NCBI RefSeq assembly: GCF_000720455.1
Contig: NZ_JOAK01000016.1
Span: forward strand, 124,001-188,000
DNA from: Streptomyces virginiae
GTDB taxonomy: Bacteria; Actinomycetota; Actinomycetes; Streptomycetales; Streptomycetaceae
DNA: 64,000 nucleotides
Direction: 5' to 3'
The position numbers and the translations under genes are program-made. Below are positions 26,377 through 34,868 of the stretch, in pieces. The stretch's first letter is position 1; the number at the start of each line of letters is the position of its first letter. The notes below the pieces were generated by a model. It had not been told where the DNA came from, searched no databases, and worked only from the letters and a program-made list of their open reading frames with translations.

Positions 26377-27878
26377 CGGTAGTCCTTCAGGAGGACGCCG
26401 TGCACGGGTGCGCCGGCCTCCCCCTGCACGATGGGGTGGTAGACGCGGGCGGCGCCGTCGACGACGTCCAGCGGCGGGCGCCAGCCGGTCGCGGCGTGCC
26501 GCTCCCGGGCGGGCAGCGGCTTCTCATCGGTGACCCAGCCCGTGTCGACGCTGCAGGTGTGGATGCCCCGGGCGGCCAGGTCGGCGGCGCTGGTGCGGGT
26601 GAGCATGTTCAGGGCGGCCTTGGCCATGTTGGTGTGCGGATGGTCGCCGGTCTTGTTGCGCACGGTGAACTGCCCCTCGACCGCCGAGACGTTGACGACG
26701 TAGCGGTGGGGACGCGGGGAAGCGTCGAGAAGGGGCAGCAAGTGGTCGGCGAGCAGGAACGGCGCGACGGCGTTGACCAGCTGGACCTCCAGCAGCTCGG
26801 TCGGGTCGATCTGCCCCAGACGCAGCGTCCAGGAGTTGGTGGCAGCGGTTTCGGGCAGCAGGCCCGCCTCGTCGACGGCCTCCTGCGGCAGCGGGGCGGC
26901 CACCGGGGCGTCCGCCGCGCGGGCCGTACCGGTCAGGGCGTAGGGGGACCGGAACCGTGGGGCGAGCTGCGCAGTCCACGGCAGGGGCGCGGTGCGCGGG
27001 CCGGGTACGGAGAATCCCGGAGCCGTCCAGATCCGTGGCGCCGTCAGGGACGCGGGGGCGGGCAGGGATTCGGCGGCGGACAGCGCGGCGTAGGCCTGGG
27101 GTGAACGGCGCAGGGTCTGGGCCGCGTTGTTGATCAGAATGTCCAGGGGGAGCCCCTGGGCGAGCATGTGGTCCGTGAAGGCGAGGACCTGCCGGGGATC
27201 GCGCAGGTCCAGGGCGGCGATCCGCAGCCGGTGCCACCAGTCCGCGGCGCCGGGGACCGCCGCGAACCGGCGCACCGTGTCCTGGGGGAAGCGGCTGGTC
27301 ACGGTGAGCTCGGCTCCGTCCCGAAGGAGCATCAGCGCGAGCTGGAAGCCGATCTTGACGCGCCCGCCGGTCAGCAGCGCGCGCCGGCCGGTGAGGTCGG
27401 TGCGGGTCGTGCGGTGGGCGAGGTTCTCGCCGGCGCATTCGGGACACAGCAGGTGGTAGAAGTCGTGGACGTGCCGGTAGTGGTTCTTGCAGACGTAGCA
27501 GCGCTGGGGGCGGTGCAGCAGTCGTGACGTCCCGTCATTGTCCGGCGTCGGGTCCGGCGTCCGGCGCTCCGCCGACGGCCCGGGGCGAAGCCGGACGTAC
27601 TCGCCGACCGTCAGGCCCGGTTCCGGTGCGGCCGGTGCGGCCGGTGCGGGCAGGGCGGCGTCCATGACGCGGTCGGCGGCGCCCATCGCGGTGGCGGCGA
27701 GCAGCTTCGCGTCGGCTGCGGCCCGTGCCGCGCGTGCGTCGGCACGGCGGCGGAGGCGCCCGTCGCGCACGAGTTCGCCTGCGGCCCGTTCCACCAGGCG
27801 GCGCTGGGCGTCGTCCACGGGTAGCTGCCGTGCCTGGCGGATCAGGTCCAGGCAGATCTGTATGTGCTCACTGTCCAC
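26361..27878 (-). CDS. SDR-like protein with N-terminal zinc-ribbon, probably lacking the catalytic tyrosine
   Basis: A 505-aa protein. Residues 1-75 are helical and arginine-rich, then a Pro-rich linker. A four-cysteine knuckle CYVC...CPEC (Cys127, 130, 145, 148) with histidines between is followed by a Rossmann-type SDR domain: nucleotide loop TGGRVKIG (170-177), NNAA (250-253) and the Ser region NVSAVEGQF (Ser398). The YxxxK motif reads TNMAK (416-420), so Lys420 stays but the catalytic Tyr is Thr. An insert of about 100 residues splits the fold (265-360). The role is unknown; it may bind NAD(P) as a sensor or scaffold rather than oxidise a substrate. Confidence 0.82.
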   Translation of the reverse strand: MDSEHIQICLDLIRQARQLPVDDAQRRLVERAAGELVRDGRLRRRADARAARAAADAKLLAATAMGAADRVMDAALPAPAAPAAPEPGLTVGEYVRLRPGPSAERRTPDPTPDNDGTSRLLHRPQRCYVCKNHYRHVHDFYHLLCPECAGENLAHRTTRTDLTGRRALLTGGRVKIGFQLALMLLRDGAELTVTSRFPQDTVRRFAAVPGAADWWHRLRIAALDLRDPRQVLAFTDHMLAQGLPLDILINNAAQTLRRSPQAYAALSAAESLPAPASLTAPRIWTAPGFSVPGPRTAPLPWTAQLAPRFRSPYALTGTARAADAPVAAPLPQEAVDEAGLLPETAATNSWTLRLGQIDPTELLEVQLVNAVAPFLLADHLLPLLDASPRPHRYVVNVSAVEGQFTVRNKTGDHPHTNMAKAALNMLTRTSAADLAARGIHTCSVDTGWVTDEKPLPARERHAATGWRPPLDVVDGAARVYHPIVQGEAGAPVHGVLLKDYRQVPW

Positions 27879-28327
27879 GGGGTGCCTTAGGTGTGATGGA
27901 TCGTTCGCGGCTCTCCCTCACCACCTGGGCCTCCGTCGCGCGTGGACGACCGGGCCACGCGTGCTGAAGGCCGGCAGGGCGCCGGTGGGCTGGCGGGAGG
28001 GCGTGCTCACGCCGGACGCGCAGCACGGGCGCCGCGTCCGGAGGTGGTGATCAGAATAGGCCGCGGGCAGGAAAGCCGGGCGCATTTTCCGGCCCGGCCC
28101 GCAGGGCCGCTGGGTGACCGGCCTCGGACCGATCAGGGGCGCCGGTGATCCGGCCGGCGGAACGGCTCTTTAGCGAAGTTGCTCAACAAACGCCCGGGGC
28201 GGAGCGGCGCCACTATCGTCCACATCTCCGTGCGCGCACCGCCCGAACGCGTGTACCCCGCCGCTGTTCCCGCAGCGCCGAGCGCCGGGCGGCGGCGCCG
28301 CTGAAGCAACTCGGAGGCTGCCTGCTC
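27879..28327. other. 449-nt divergent intergenic region
   Basis: This gap separates the divergent SDR-like and CopC-CopD genes and must carry both promoters. I saw no gene, no clear copper-responsive operator and no strong hairpin. A short AT-richer patch near 28160-28190 may be promoter sequence. Confidence 0.45.
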
Positions 28328-30289
28328 ATGCGACCGGTACCGCGTCCCGCCCGGACCTCGCTGACCGTACTGGCGCTGCTCGCCGCCGTGTGCGCCCTGC
28401 TCGTCGGAGGGGCGGGATCGGCCTTCGCGCACGCGAGCCTCAGCGGCTCGGACCCCGCCGACAGCACCGTTTTGAAGGAGGCGCCGCGGCAGGTCACGCT
28501 CACCTTCACCGAGTCGGTGACGTTCTCCGAGGACTCGGTGAGAGTGCTGTCGCCGGAGAACCAGCGGGTGAATCCCGCCCCGGCGCAGCACGCGGACGGC
28601 AAGAGCAACACCGCGCGGGTGCAGTTGTCGGACGAGCTGCCCCAGGGCACGTACACGGTGGCCTGGCGGGTGGTCTCCGCCGATGGCCACCCCATCTCCG
28701 GCGCCTTCGTCTTTTCCGTCGGCAAGCCGTCCGAGACCGCGGCCGTCGTGCCGGACGGTTCGTCGGACGACTCGGCGGTCGGCCGCCTGTACGCGTTCAT
28801 CCGCTACCTCGCCTACAGCGGGCTGGCGCTCCTCGTCGGCGCCGCCGCGTTCGTCGTCGTGTGCCTGCCCGCCGCCGGCGGGGTCCGTCCGGTGCGCAGG
28901 CTGCTGGCGGCAGGATGGGCGGTGCTGGCGGTCTCCACCGTGGCGCTCCTGTTGCTGCGCGGCCCCTACGAGACGGCCGGCCGCCTGACCTCGGTGTTCG
29001 ACCTGTCCCAGCTCGGCCGGACCGTCGTCGGACGGCCCGGCACGGCGCTTGTCGTCCGGCTCGTGCTGCTCGCCGCGGCCGCGGTGTTGCTCAAGCGGTG
29101 TGCCGTACGGCTTCGCGGCCGGGACGAGGGCCAGGGCGAGGGCCATGACGTGGGAGCCGGGTCACCGGACCTCGGCAGGCGTCTGCACTGGACCGGGGCG
29201 GCGCTCGCCCTGGGGCTGGCGTTCACCTGGGCCGCGGCCGAGCACGCCTCCGCCGGCATCCAGGTGCCGCTCGCCGTTCCCGTCGCCGTGCTGCACCTGT
29301 TGGCCATGGGGGTCTGGCTGGGTGGCCTGATCACCCTGGTGATCGTCCTTCGGAGCCACGGGACGGCAGGACGCACCCTCCCGGCGGACGCGGTCAGCCG
29401 CTTCTCCACGATGGCCTTCGCCGCCGTTGCCGTGCTGGTCGGCACCGGGGTGTACCAGTCCTGGCGGCAGGTCGGCTCGTGGGAAGCGCTGACCACCACG
29501 TCGTACGGAAGGACCCTCCTCGTGAAGGTCGCCGTCGTGGTCGTCGTCCTGTGGGTGGCGTCGTTCTCGCGCCGCTGGACCGCCCGCCTCCTGCACGGGG
29601 CCGCACCGGCCGCCGAGACGCGGACGGTGCCCGAGCCCGAGAGGGTGAAGGTGACGGTCGGTGCGCCGGACGTCCCCGCGGCCACGGACGGGGGCGGCGC
29701 GCCCGATGCGCCCGGTGGGGGAGAGGCCCGCGGCGCGGCCGGGCCGCCGTCGCCCGACGCCGACGTGCACCGGCGCGCACACCAGCGCGGACTGCGCCGC
29801 ACGGTCGCCGTCGAAGCGGCACTCGGTGTCGTGGTCCTGGCGATGTCCACCCTGCTCACCGGTACCCAGCCCAGCCGCGCCGCGGGCGAGAGCGCGGCGG
29901 CGGCGGCAGCGGCGGCGCAGGAGCCGCAGGCCAAGGTGGCAACCGTGCCCTTCGACATGGGGACGGCCGGCCACCAGGGCGCCGTGCAGATCACCCTGGC
30001 ACCGGGACGCGTCGGGGAGAACACGGTCGAAGCCGTGGTGTTCAGCGCTGACGGTGGTCTCGCGACCGTTCCCGAACTGCGCCTGACCCTCACTCAAGAG
30101 GCTCTGGGAATCGGCCCGATCGACGCCAAGCTCAAGAATCAGAAGGGGTTCTGGGCCGTGTACGACCTGCAGCTGCCCATGCCGGGCGAGTGGACCTTGA
30201 ACATCACGGTGCGTACGAGCGAGATCGACCAGGTGACCGTACGCGGGAGCGTCCACATCGCACCGCTGCCGAGGCGGCCGGCGGTGTAG
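28328..30289 (+). CDS. CopC-CopD fusion, copper resistance/transport protein (YcnJ-like)
   Basis: A 653-aa protein. After a signal peptide (about 1-33, ending AFA) comes a CopC domain whose mature N-terminal His (HASLSGSDPADS) and SADGHPISGAF carry the copper-binding histidines. The CopD membrane domain follows (about 150-420; AYSGLALLVGAAAFV, LHLLAMGVWLGGLITLV). After a Pro/Gly/Ala linker there is another membrane helix and a C-terminal beta-rich domain (about 545-650). CopC binds periplasmic or extracellular copper and CopD moves it across the membrane. The convergent YcnI-like gene supports a copper role. The ATG at 28328 has GGAGG about 10 nt upstream. Confidence 0.9.
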   Translation: MRPVPRPARTSLTVLALLAAVCALLVGGAGSAFAHASLSGSDPADSTVLKEAPRQVTLTFTESVTFSEDSVRVLSPENQRVNPAPAQHADGKSNTARVQLSDELPQGTYTVAWRVVSADGHPISGAFVFSVGKPSETAAVVPDGSSDDSAVGRLYAFIRYLAYSGLALLVGAAAFVVVCLPAAGGVRPVRRLLAAGWAVLAVSTVALLLLRGPYETAGRLTSVFDLSQLGRTVVGRPGTALVVRLVLLAAAAVLLKRCAVRLRGRDEGQGEGHDVGAGSPDLGRRLHWTGAALALGLAFTWAAAEHASAGIQVPLAVPVAVLHLLAMGVWLGGLITLVIVLRSHGTAGRTLPADAVSRFSTMAFAAVAVLVGTGVYQSWRQVGSWEALTTTSYGRTLLVKVAVVVVVLWVASFSRRWTARLLHGAAPAAETRTVPEPERVKVTVGAPDVPAATDGGGAPDAPGGGEARGAAGPPSPDADVHRRAHQRGLRRTVAVEAALGVVVLAMSTLLTGTQPSRAAGESAAAAAAAAQEPQAKVATVPFDMGTAGHQGAVQITLAPGRVGENTVEAVVFSADGGLATVPELRLTLTQEALGIGPIDAKLKNQKGFWAVYDLQLPMPGEWTLNITVRTSEIDQVTVRGSVHIAPLPRRPAV

Positions 30290-30316
30290 CCCACCGACCC
30301 GCCCCGGCCGCCCGGT

Positions 30317-31057
30317 TCAGGACTGCCGACGGCGGCGCGTCCACCGGAAGGCGCCCGCGCCGCCGAGCACGAGGACGGCTGCGACCACGGCGACGACGAC
30401 GCCGTTGCCGCTCCCCGAACCCGCGGCGTTCGCCTGCCGCGCGTCCGGGGAAGCGGCCGGCGCTGAGGGCGCCGTGGACGACGGTTGGGCGGTCGGAGCG
30501 CTCGGAGCCGGCGCGGGTGTCGGTGTCGGAGACGGGCCCGGGGCGATGGGCTTCGCGCCGGGCGCAGCGGGTTGCAGCTTCAGGAGCGGGGCCGGGTTGT
30601 CGACCTTCTGGCCGTCCGCCGGCACCTCGATCCACCGGGAGACCTTGCCGTCGCCGTACGTCCCCAGGGTCTTGAACGCCAGGGACTTCGCGTCGGGCAG
30701 TTGGCGCACCGTGATGCTGTACTCGGCGTCGGTGCCGGTCTCCAGCGCCGCACCGCCGACGCTGTACCCGTCGGGGGTGGCGGTCAGCTTCCAGTTCTCG
30801 GGGGCCTCCTTGAGGGTTACGGCGTCCGGGGCGATGCCCTGGGGGAGGACGACGCGCAGCTCGGTGATGCCCGCGGAATCCGACTCCGCCTCGGAGGTGA
30901 AGGACAGGGTGACGTTCTCGGCCAGGGCGCGCGGGTCGGAGGCGGAGACCTCGGCGTGGGCGGCCGCCGGTCCGGCCGCGATGCCCAGGAGCACCACCGA
31001 GCCGGCGGCGGCGAGGCCGAGGCGGCGGAGCGGGAGGTGATCGTGCGAGGTGTGCAT
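30317..31057 (-). CDS. YcnI-like (DUF1775) membrane-anchored copper-binding protein
   Basis: A 246-aa protein with a signal peptide (about 1-36, ending PAAA), a mature N-terminus starting HAEVSASDPRA (the His and Glu that YcnI-type proteins use to bind copper), a DUF1775 beta-sandwich, a Pro/Ser/Ala linker and a C-terminal membrane anchor (VVAVVAAVLVLGGAGAF) with a basic tail. It is convergent with the CopC-CopD gene, 27 nt away; the two families pair in many Gram-positives. The ATG at 31057 follows GAGGGG. Confidence 0.9.
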   Translation of the reverse strand: MHTSHDHLPLRRLGLAAAGSVVLLGIAAGPAAAHAEVSASDPRALAENVTLSFTSEAESDSAGITELRVVLPQGIAPDAVTLKEAPENWKLTATPDGYSVGGAALETGTDAEYSITVRQLPDAKSLAFKTLGTYGDGKVSRWIEVPADGQKVDNPAPLLKLQPAAPGAKPIAPGPSPTPTPAPAPSAPTAQPSSTAPSAPAASPDARQANAAGSGSGNGVVVAVVAAVLVLGGAGAFRWTRRRRQS

Positions 31058-31239
31058 GGCTGAGGAACCCCCTCGGTAGTGGAGCGGTCCGGGTCCGGTG
31101 CGTGCGTGCGTACGCACGGCCACGGATGCCGCCGCCGCGGCTGCGGCCGCCCACGGCGAACTGCGCGGCTCATCATCGCCCGGCCCCGCTCCCCGCGCTC
31201 CCCAACTGTCAAGGGAGGAGCAGTTTTTCCGCCCGGGAC

Positions 31240-32088
31240 TCAGTACGAGTGGTCGACCGTGACGTCGGCCGACAGTCGCAGCGCCGCTTCGGCCGGGGCG
31301 CCGCGCAGCCCCAGCAGGGTGAGGGTGAGGGCGTCGATCACGGTGAGGTGGGCCAGCCGGCTGGCGACGGTTTCGAGTCCGAACACCAGGTCCTGGCCGC
31401 CCGCGACCAGTGTGCAGTCGCTGGACTCGCTCAGCGGTGAGCGGGCGTAGCTCGTGAGGGCGACGACCGGGGCCCCGGCCCGCCGCGCGCCCCGGGCTGC
31501 GTCCACGGTGCTGCGGGTGGCGCCCGTGTGGCTGATGGCCAGGCAGGCATCGGCGGATGTCAGTTGCGAGGCGGCCAGCTGCGCGGTCAGCGGGTCGGCA
31601 GGTGCGTCGACCGCGCAGCCCAGTGCGCGCAGCCGGTAGGCGGTGTCCAGCGCGACCGCGCCGGACAGCCCGGCACCGACCACCAGCACCCGGCCGGCCG
31701 CGTCGATCAGTCCGGCCGCCGTACGCAGCCGCTCCGGGGTCACCGTCGCCGCCACCCCGTCCAGCGCCTCCCGGGCGGCGCGGACGGTGTCGGACAGGGC
31801 GCGGGCGGCCGGGTCCCGGTCCTGGGAGGGCTCCTGGGCGGGTGCCTGCCGGGCGGCGGCGATCTTCAGCTCCTGGTACCCGCGGAACCCGAGGCGCTGG
31901 CAGGCCCGTACGACGGTGGACGGCGCGGTGCCGGCCAGTGCCGCGACGTCGCTGACGCTGAGGTGCACCAATTCGGCGCCCTTGTCCAGGACGACCTGTG
32001 CCACCCGGGCCTCGGTGTCACGCAGCTCGGACAGGTGGGCCCGGACGTGGGCGGCGAGCCCACCGCTCGCTGTGGAATGAGTTTCCAT
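31240..32088 (-). CDS. RpiR/MurR-family transcriptional regulator
   Basis: A 282-aa regulator. An N-terminal HTH_6 domain (about 1-85; LSVSDVAALAGTAPSTVVRACQ in two parts around the recognition helix) is followed by a SIS phosphosugar-binding domain (about 120-255; VLVVGAGLSG, CLAISHTGATRSTV, VVALTSYARSPL). RpiR proteins sense phosphorylated sugars or related metabolites. The start codon lies inside a palindrome shared with the divergent EamA gene, so autoregulation is likely. Confidence 0.92.
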   Translation of the reverse strand: METHSTASGGLAAHVRAHLSELRDTEARVAQVVLDKGAELVHLSVSDVAALAGTAPSTVVRACQRLGFRGYQELKIAAARQAPAQEPSQDRDPAARALSDTVRAAREALDGVAATVTPERLRTAAGLIDAAGRVLVVGAGLSGAVALDTAYRLRALGCAVDAPADPLTAQLAASQLTSADACLAISHTGATRSTVDAARGARRAGAPVVALTSYARSPLSESSDCTLVAGGQDLVFGLETVASRLAHLTVIDALTLTLLGLRGAPAEAALRLSADVTVDHSY

Positions 32089-32120
32089 GGGGTTATCCTA
32101 ACAAGGAAATCCATTCCACA
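32071..32120. promoter_or_regulatory. Palindromic operator between the RpiR and EamA genes
   Basis: Arms TGTGGAATGAGTTTCC (32071-32086) and GGAAATCCATTCCACA (32105-32120) match as inverted repeats at 14 of 16 positions, around an 18-nt centre. The left arm overlaps the first codons of the RpiR gene; the right arm ends 20 nt before the EamA start. This is the expected place for an RpiR dimer to repress both genes. Confidence 0.8.
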
Positions 32121-32140
32121 GCCTTTCGTGGGGAGCGAAC

Positions 32141-33019
32141 GTGCCCGTAGACCTGCCGCCCATGACGGGCGCGGCCGCCGTGCCCGCCGTCGTCCTCGCC
32201 TCGGCGGTGCTGCACGCCGTCTGGAACGGACTCACCCACGGCCTGCGCGACAAACTGGCCGGCTTCACCCTCATCAGCCTGGCCTCCGCCGGCTGCGGGG
32301 CCGTCCTCGTCTGCCTCGCCCCGCTGCCCGCCCCGGCGGCCTGGCCGTACATCGCCGCCTCCGCCGCGCTGCAGGTCGCGTACCAGCTGCTGCTCCTGCG
32401 CGCCTACCAGCTCGGCGACTTCGGCCAGATGTACCCCACCGCGCGGGGCACCTCACCCGTCGTGGTGGCCCTGGTCTCCACCACCCTCCTCGGCCACTCG
32501 CTGCCCGCCGGCCAGGCCCTCGGCATCGCGGTCGTCGCCTGCGGCCTGGCCGGTCTCGCCCTCGCCGACGGCATCCCCGGCCGTGCCCAACTGCCCGCGC
32601 TGGCCGCCGCGCTCGGCACCGGCGTGATGATCGCCTCCTACACCCTCGTCGACGGGAGCGGCGTCCGCGTCTCCGGCAGCGTTTTCGGCTACATCGCCTG
32701 GCTCTTCCTCTGCCAGGGCCTCGTCCTCCCGCTCATCGCCTGGGTCCGCCGGGGCCCGGCCCTGCTCACCGCCCTGCGCCCCCTGTGCGGCCGCGGCCTG
32801 GCCGGCGGACTGCTCTCACTGCTGGCGTACGGGCTCGTCGTGTGGGCGCAGTCCCGCGGCGACCTGTCCACCATCGCCGCCCTGCGGGAGACCAGCATCG
32901 TCTTCGGAGCCCTGATCGGGGCGGTCGTGTTCCGCGAACGCCTCGGCCACCGGCGCATCACCGCCAGCATCACCGTGCTGGCGGGCATCGCGGTCCTCCA
33001 GCTCACCGGCGGCCCCTGA
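32141..33019 (+). CDS. EamA/DMT-family transporter
   Basis: A 292-aa membrane protein with about ten hydrophobic segments in two EamA halves (LHAVWNGLTHGLRDK; LRETSIVFGALIGAVVFRERL). The family exports or imports small metabolites. The divergent RpiR regulator and shared operator suggest that its substrate, or a related phosphorylated compound, is the RpiR signal. The start is GTG 32141 with GGGGAGCG upstream. Confidence 0.9.
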   Translation: MPVDLPPMTGAAAVPAVVLASAVLHAVWNGLTHGLRDKLAGFTLISLASAGCGAVLVCLAPLPAPAAWPYIAASAALQVAYQLLLLRAYQLGDFGQMYPTARGTSPVVVALVSTTLLGHSLPAGQALGIAVVACGLAGLALADGIPGRAQLPALAAALGTGVMIASYTLVDGSGVRVSGSVFGYIAWLFLCQGLVLPLIAWVRRGPALLTALRPLCGRGLAGGLLSLLAYGLVVWAQSRGDLSTIAALRETSIVFGALIGAVVFRERLGHRRITASITVLAGIAVLQLTGGP

Positions 33020-33047
33020 GGGGGGCGTGGGGCCGGGGCGACGCCGT

Positions 33048-33986
33048 TCAGGCCTTCGGCACGGTGTTGACGTAGTCGGTGCCCGCGCCGTAGAAGCCGT
33101 CCACCGTCTTCTGGACATCCGCCGGGGAGACGGCCTCGTCGGCCTTGTAGTAGACCCAGTTGACCTTCATGTCCCAGGTGCGCGGACCGCCGGGGGCGGG
33201 GGTGTCGATGAACCAGTTGCTGAAGTGGATGTCCATCTTCTCGCGCGGAACGTACTTGCCGGAGCTGGTGAACAGCTCCTTGCCGTCGAGGGAGTAGGTG
33301 ACCGTTCCGTTCATGGCGGTGACCATCAGGACGTGCCAGCCCTCGGTGCGCTGCTTGAGGGTGTGGCTGACCCGGTCCGGCGGATCGGCCTTGTACCAGC
33401 TGACGGTGTCGAGTCGCGGACCCGCCGTGCCCCAGCCGCCGTTCGGCAGGTACTCGAAGTCGAGCTCGCTGTAGTTCGCCGATTCGTCCGAGGGGGAGAT
33501 CGGGAAGAAGGTCTGGACGACGTGGTCGCCGTTGCGGCCGCTCGTGGGCTTGTCGCTGAAGTGGACCCGAGCGGCGAAGGTCCCCGTGAAGAGGTTCTTG
33601 CCGGTGCCCTGTACCTCGACCTGCTGGGTGCCCTGCTTGGTGCCGTCGGTGGAGGACCGCAGTTGCAGGACCCGGCCGCCCTGGGCGCTCGCGTCGGCGG
33701 GGAAACCGGCGCCGGCGGCGGTCCAGGAGTCCTTGATCCCCGGGCCGCCCCCGCCGGTGCGCACCTCCCAGCCGTGAGCGGCGAGCGAGGGGTCCTCGGG
33801 GCCGCTGTAGTGGAAGTTGTCGAACAGGGTTCCCGGCGGACCGGACGGGGTCGGCGAGACGCTGGGCGCGGGCGCGGCGGCGTCGTCGCCGGCGCCACCG
33901 GAACACGCGGCCAGTACGCACAACAGGGCGGGCAGCGCGAGCGCGGTCCGCACGCGGTGGCGAGGGGTGCGGCGGGGCTGGCTCAC
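33048..33986 (-). CDS. Lipoprotein with a GH16-like catalytic domain
   Basis: A 312-aa lipoprotein. The signal peptide ends in a lipobox (LCVLAACSGG), then a short Pro/Ser linker, then a concanavalin-like beta-sandwich of about 260 residues. The motif SELDFEYLPNG matches the ExDxE active site of glycoside hydrolase family 16. It is divergent from the deacetylase/synthase operon, so a role in trimming or releasing that polymer is plausible. GTG 33986 follows AAGGAG by 5 nt. A polysaccharide lyase of similar fold is the alternative. Confidence 0.78.
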   Translation of the reverse strand: MSQPRRTPRHRVRTALALPALLCVLAACSGGAGDDAAAPAPSVSPTPSGPPGTLFDNFHYSGPEDPSLAAHGWEVRTGGGGPGIKDSWTAAGAGFPADASAQGGRVLQLRSSTDGTKQGTQQVEVQGTGKNLFTGTFAARVHFSDKPTSGRNGDHVVQTFFPISPSDESANYSELDFEYLPNGGWGTAGPRLDTVSWYKADPPDRVSHTLKQRTEGWHVLMVTAMNGTVTYSLDGKELFTSSGKYVPREKMDIHFSNWFIDTPAPGGPRTWDMKVNWVYYKADEAVSPADVQKTVDGFYGAGTDYVNTVPKA

Positions 33987-34328
33987 ACGGACTCCTTGGG
34001 GGGCGTAGAGGCGGTGCCTGGACACGCCCTCTGCATGGGGGAACGTCACCGGCCGAACCGATGAGGGCGTCATCCTAAGACGCGCGTCGACCGCCCTCGC
34101 GACCGCCCGGGTGGCCACCTGGAGCGGTCTGTACGTGCACCGATCGTGCCCGGCGGCGGACGGGCCCGCCTACTAACCGGTATCGCTGATTCCGTTTCGA
34201 TCTGATCACGACCCGTGAGTAGATCAGGTCATATGCCGACATCAACCCCAAGTCGCCGCGCGCCGGTGCACTAGCGTTCGCCCTGCGATCCCACGGTCTA
34301 CGTACCCTGCAATGAAAGGCCTCGCAAG
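33987..34328. other. 342-nt divergent promoter region of the exopolysaccharide genes
   Basis: No gene is seen. The region separates the GH16-like lipoprotein from the matA-like gene and must hold both promoters. The only symmetry noted is CTGATC...GATCAG around 34200-34228, too short to call an operator. Confidence 0.45.
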
Positions 34329-34829
34329 GTGCGCCCAGCCATGTCCTCCGTCCAGCCCGGATCGCCACGCCGGACCGATCCCGGATCGTCCGAGTCGGGC
34401 TTCGGGGAATCCGCCCCGGCACCGGTGTTCGTCGACCAGTCGGGTCTGCGGGGCCGTCTGCTGCGTGGTTTCGGCTGGCCGGTCTCCGTGGTCGGCGCGA
34501 TCCTGGCGGTCGCCATGGGCAGCAGCCTGATCGGTGTGCAGGCGGACGCCCCGGCGATGGGCATACCCGCGCAGCCCTCGCGCTCACCCGCGCCGTCGCC
34601 GTCGCCGACCCGGTCCACCCCGGCGACAGCGGTGTCCTCGTCCTCCTCACCCCGGGGGGTCGCACGGTCCGCCACTCCGGGGGCGGGGGCAACCCCGGGC
34701 GCCAAGGCCTCGGCCACGCCGCCCAGGACCGCAGCCGCCCCGTCGAAGGCAGCCGTCACCGCGCCGAAACCCGCGACCACCGCGCAGCGCGGGGCGAAGC
34801 CTTCGGGCCGGCCGGCCAAGCAACCCTGA
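34329..34829 (+). CDS. Single-pass membrane protein with Ser/Pro/Ala-rich tail (matA-like position)
   Basis: A 166-aa protein with an acidic-polar N-terminus, one membrane helix (about residues 49-70; PVSVVGAILAVAMGSSLIGV) and a long low-complexity extracytoplasmic tail of Pro, Ala, Ser and Thr ending in Lys/Arg. It sits 39 nt before the matB-like gene and is very likely co-transcribed. In Streptomyces a small membrane protein gene, matA, precedes matB; I infer equivalence from position only. It may help to anchor or guide the polymer synthase. GTG 34329 is preceded by GAAAGG. Confidence 0.68.
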   Translation: MRPAMSSVQPGSPRRTDPGSSESGFGESAPAPVFVDQSGLRGRLLRGFGWPVSVVGAILAVAMGSSLIGVQADAPAMGIPAQPSRSPAPSPSPTRSTPATAVSSSSSPRGVARSATPGAGATPGAKASATPPRTAAAPSKAAVTAPKPATTAQRGAKPSGRPAKQP

Positions 34830-34868
34830 TCACCCGCACCACCCGCACCACCCTCTCCAGGAGCGTCA

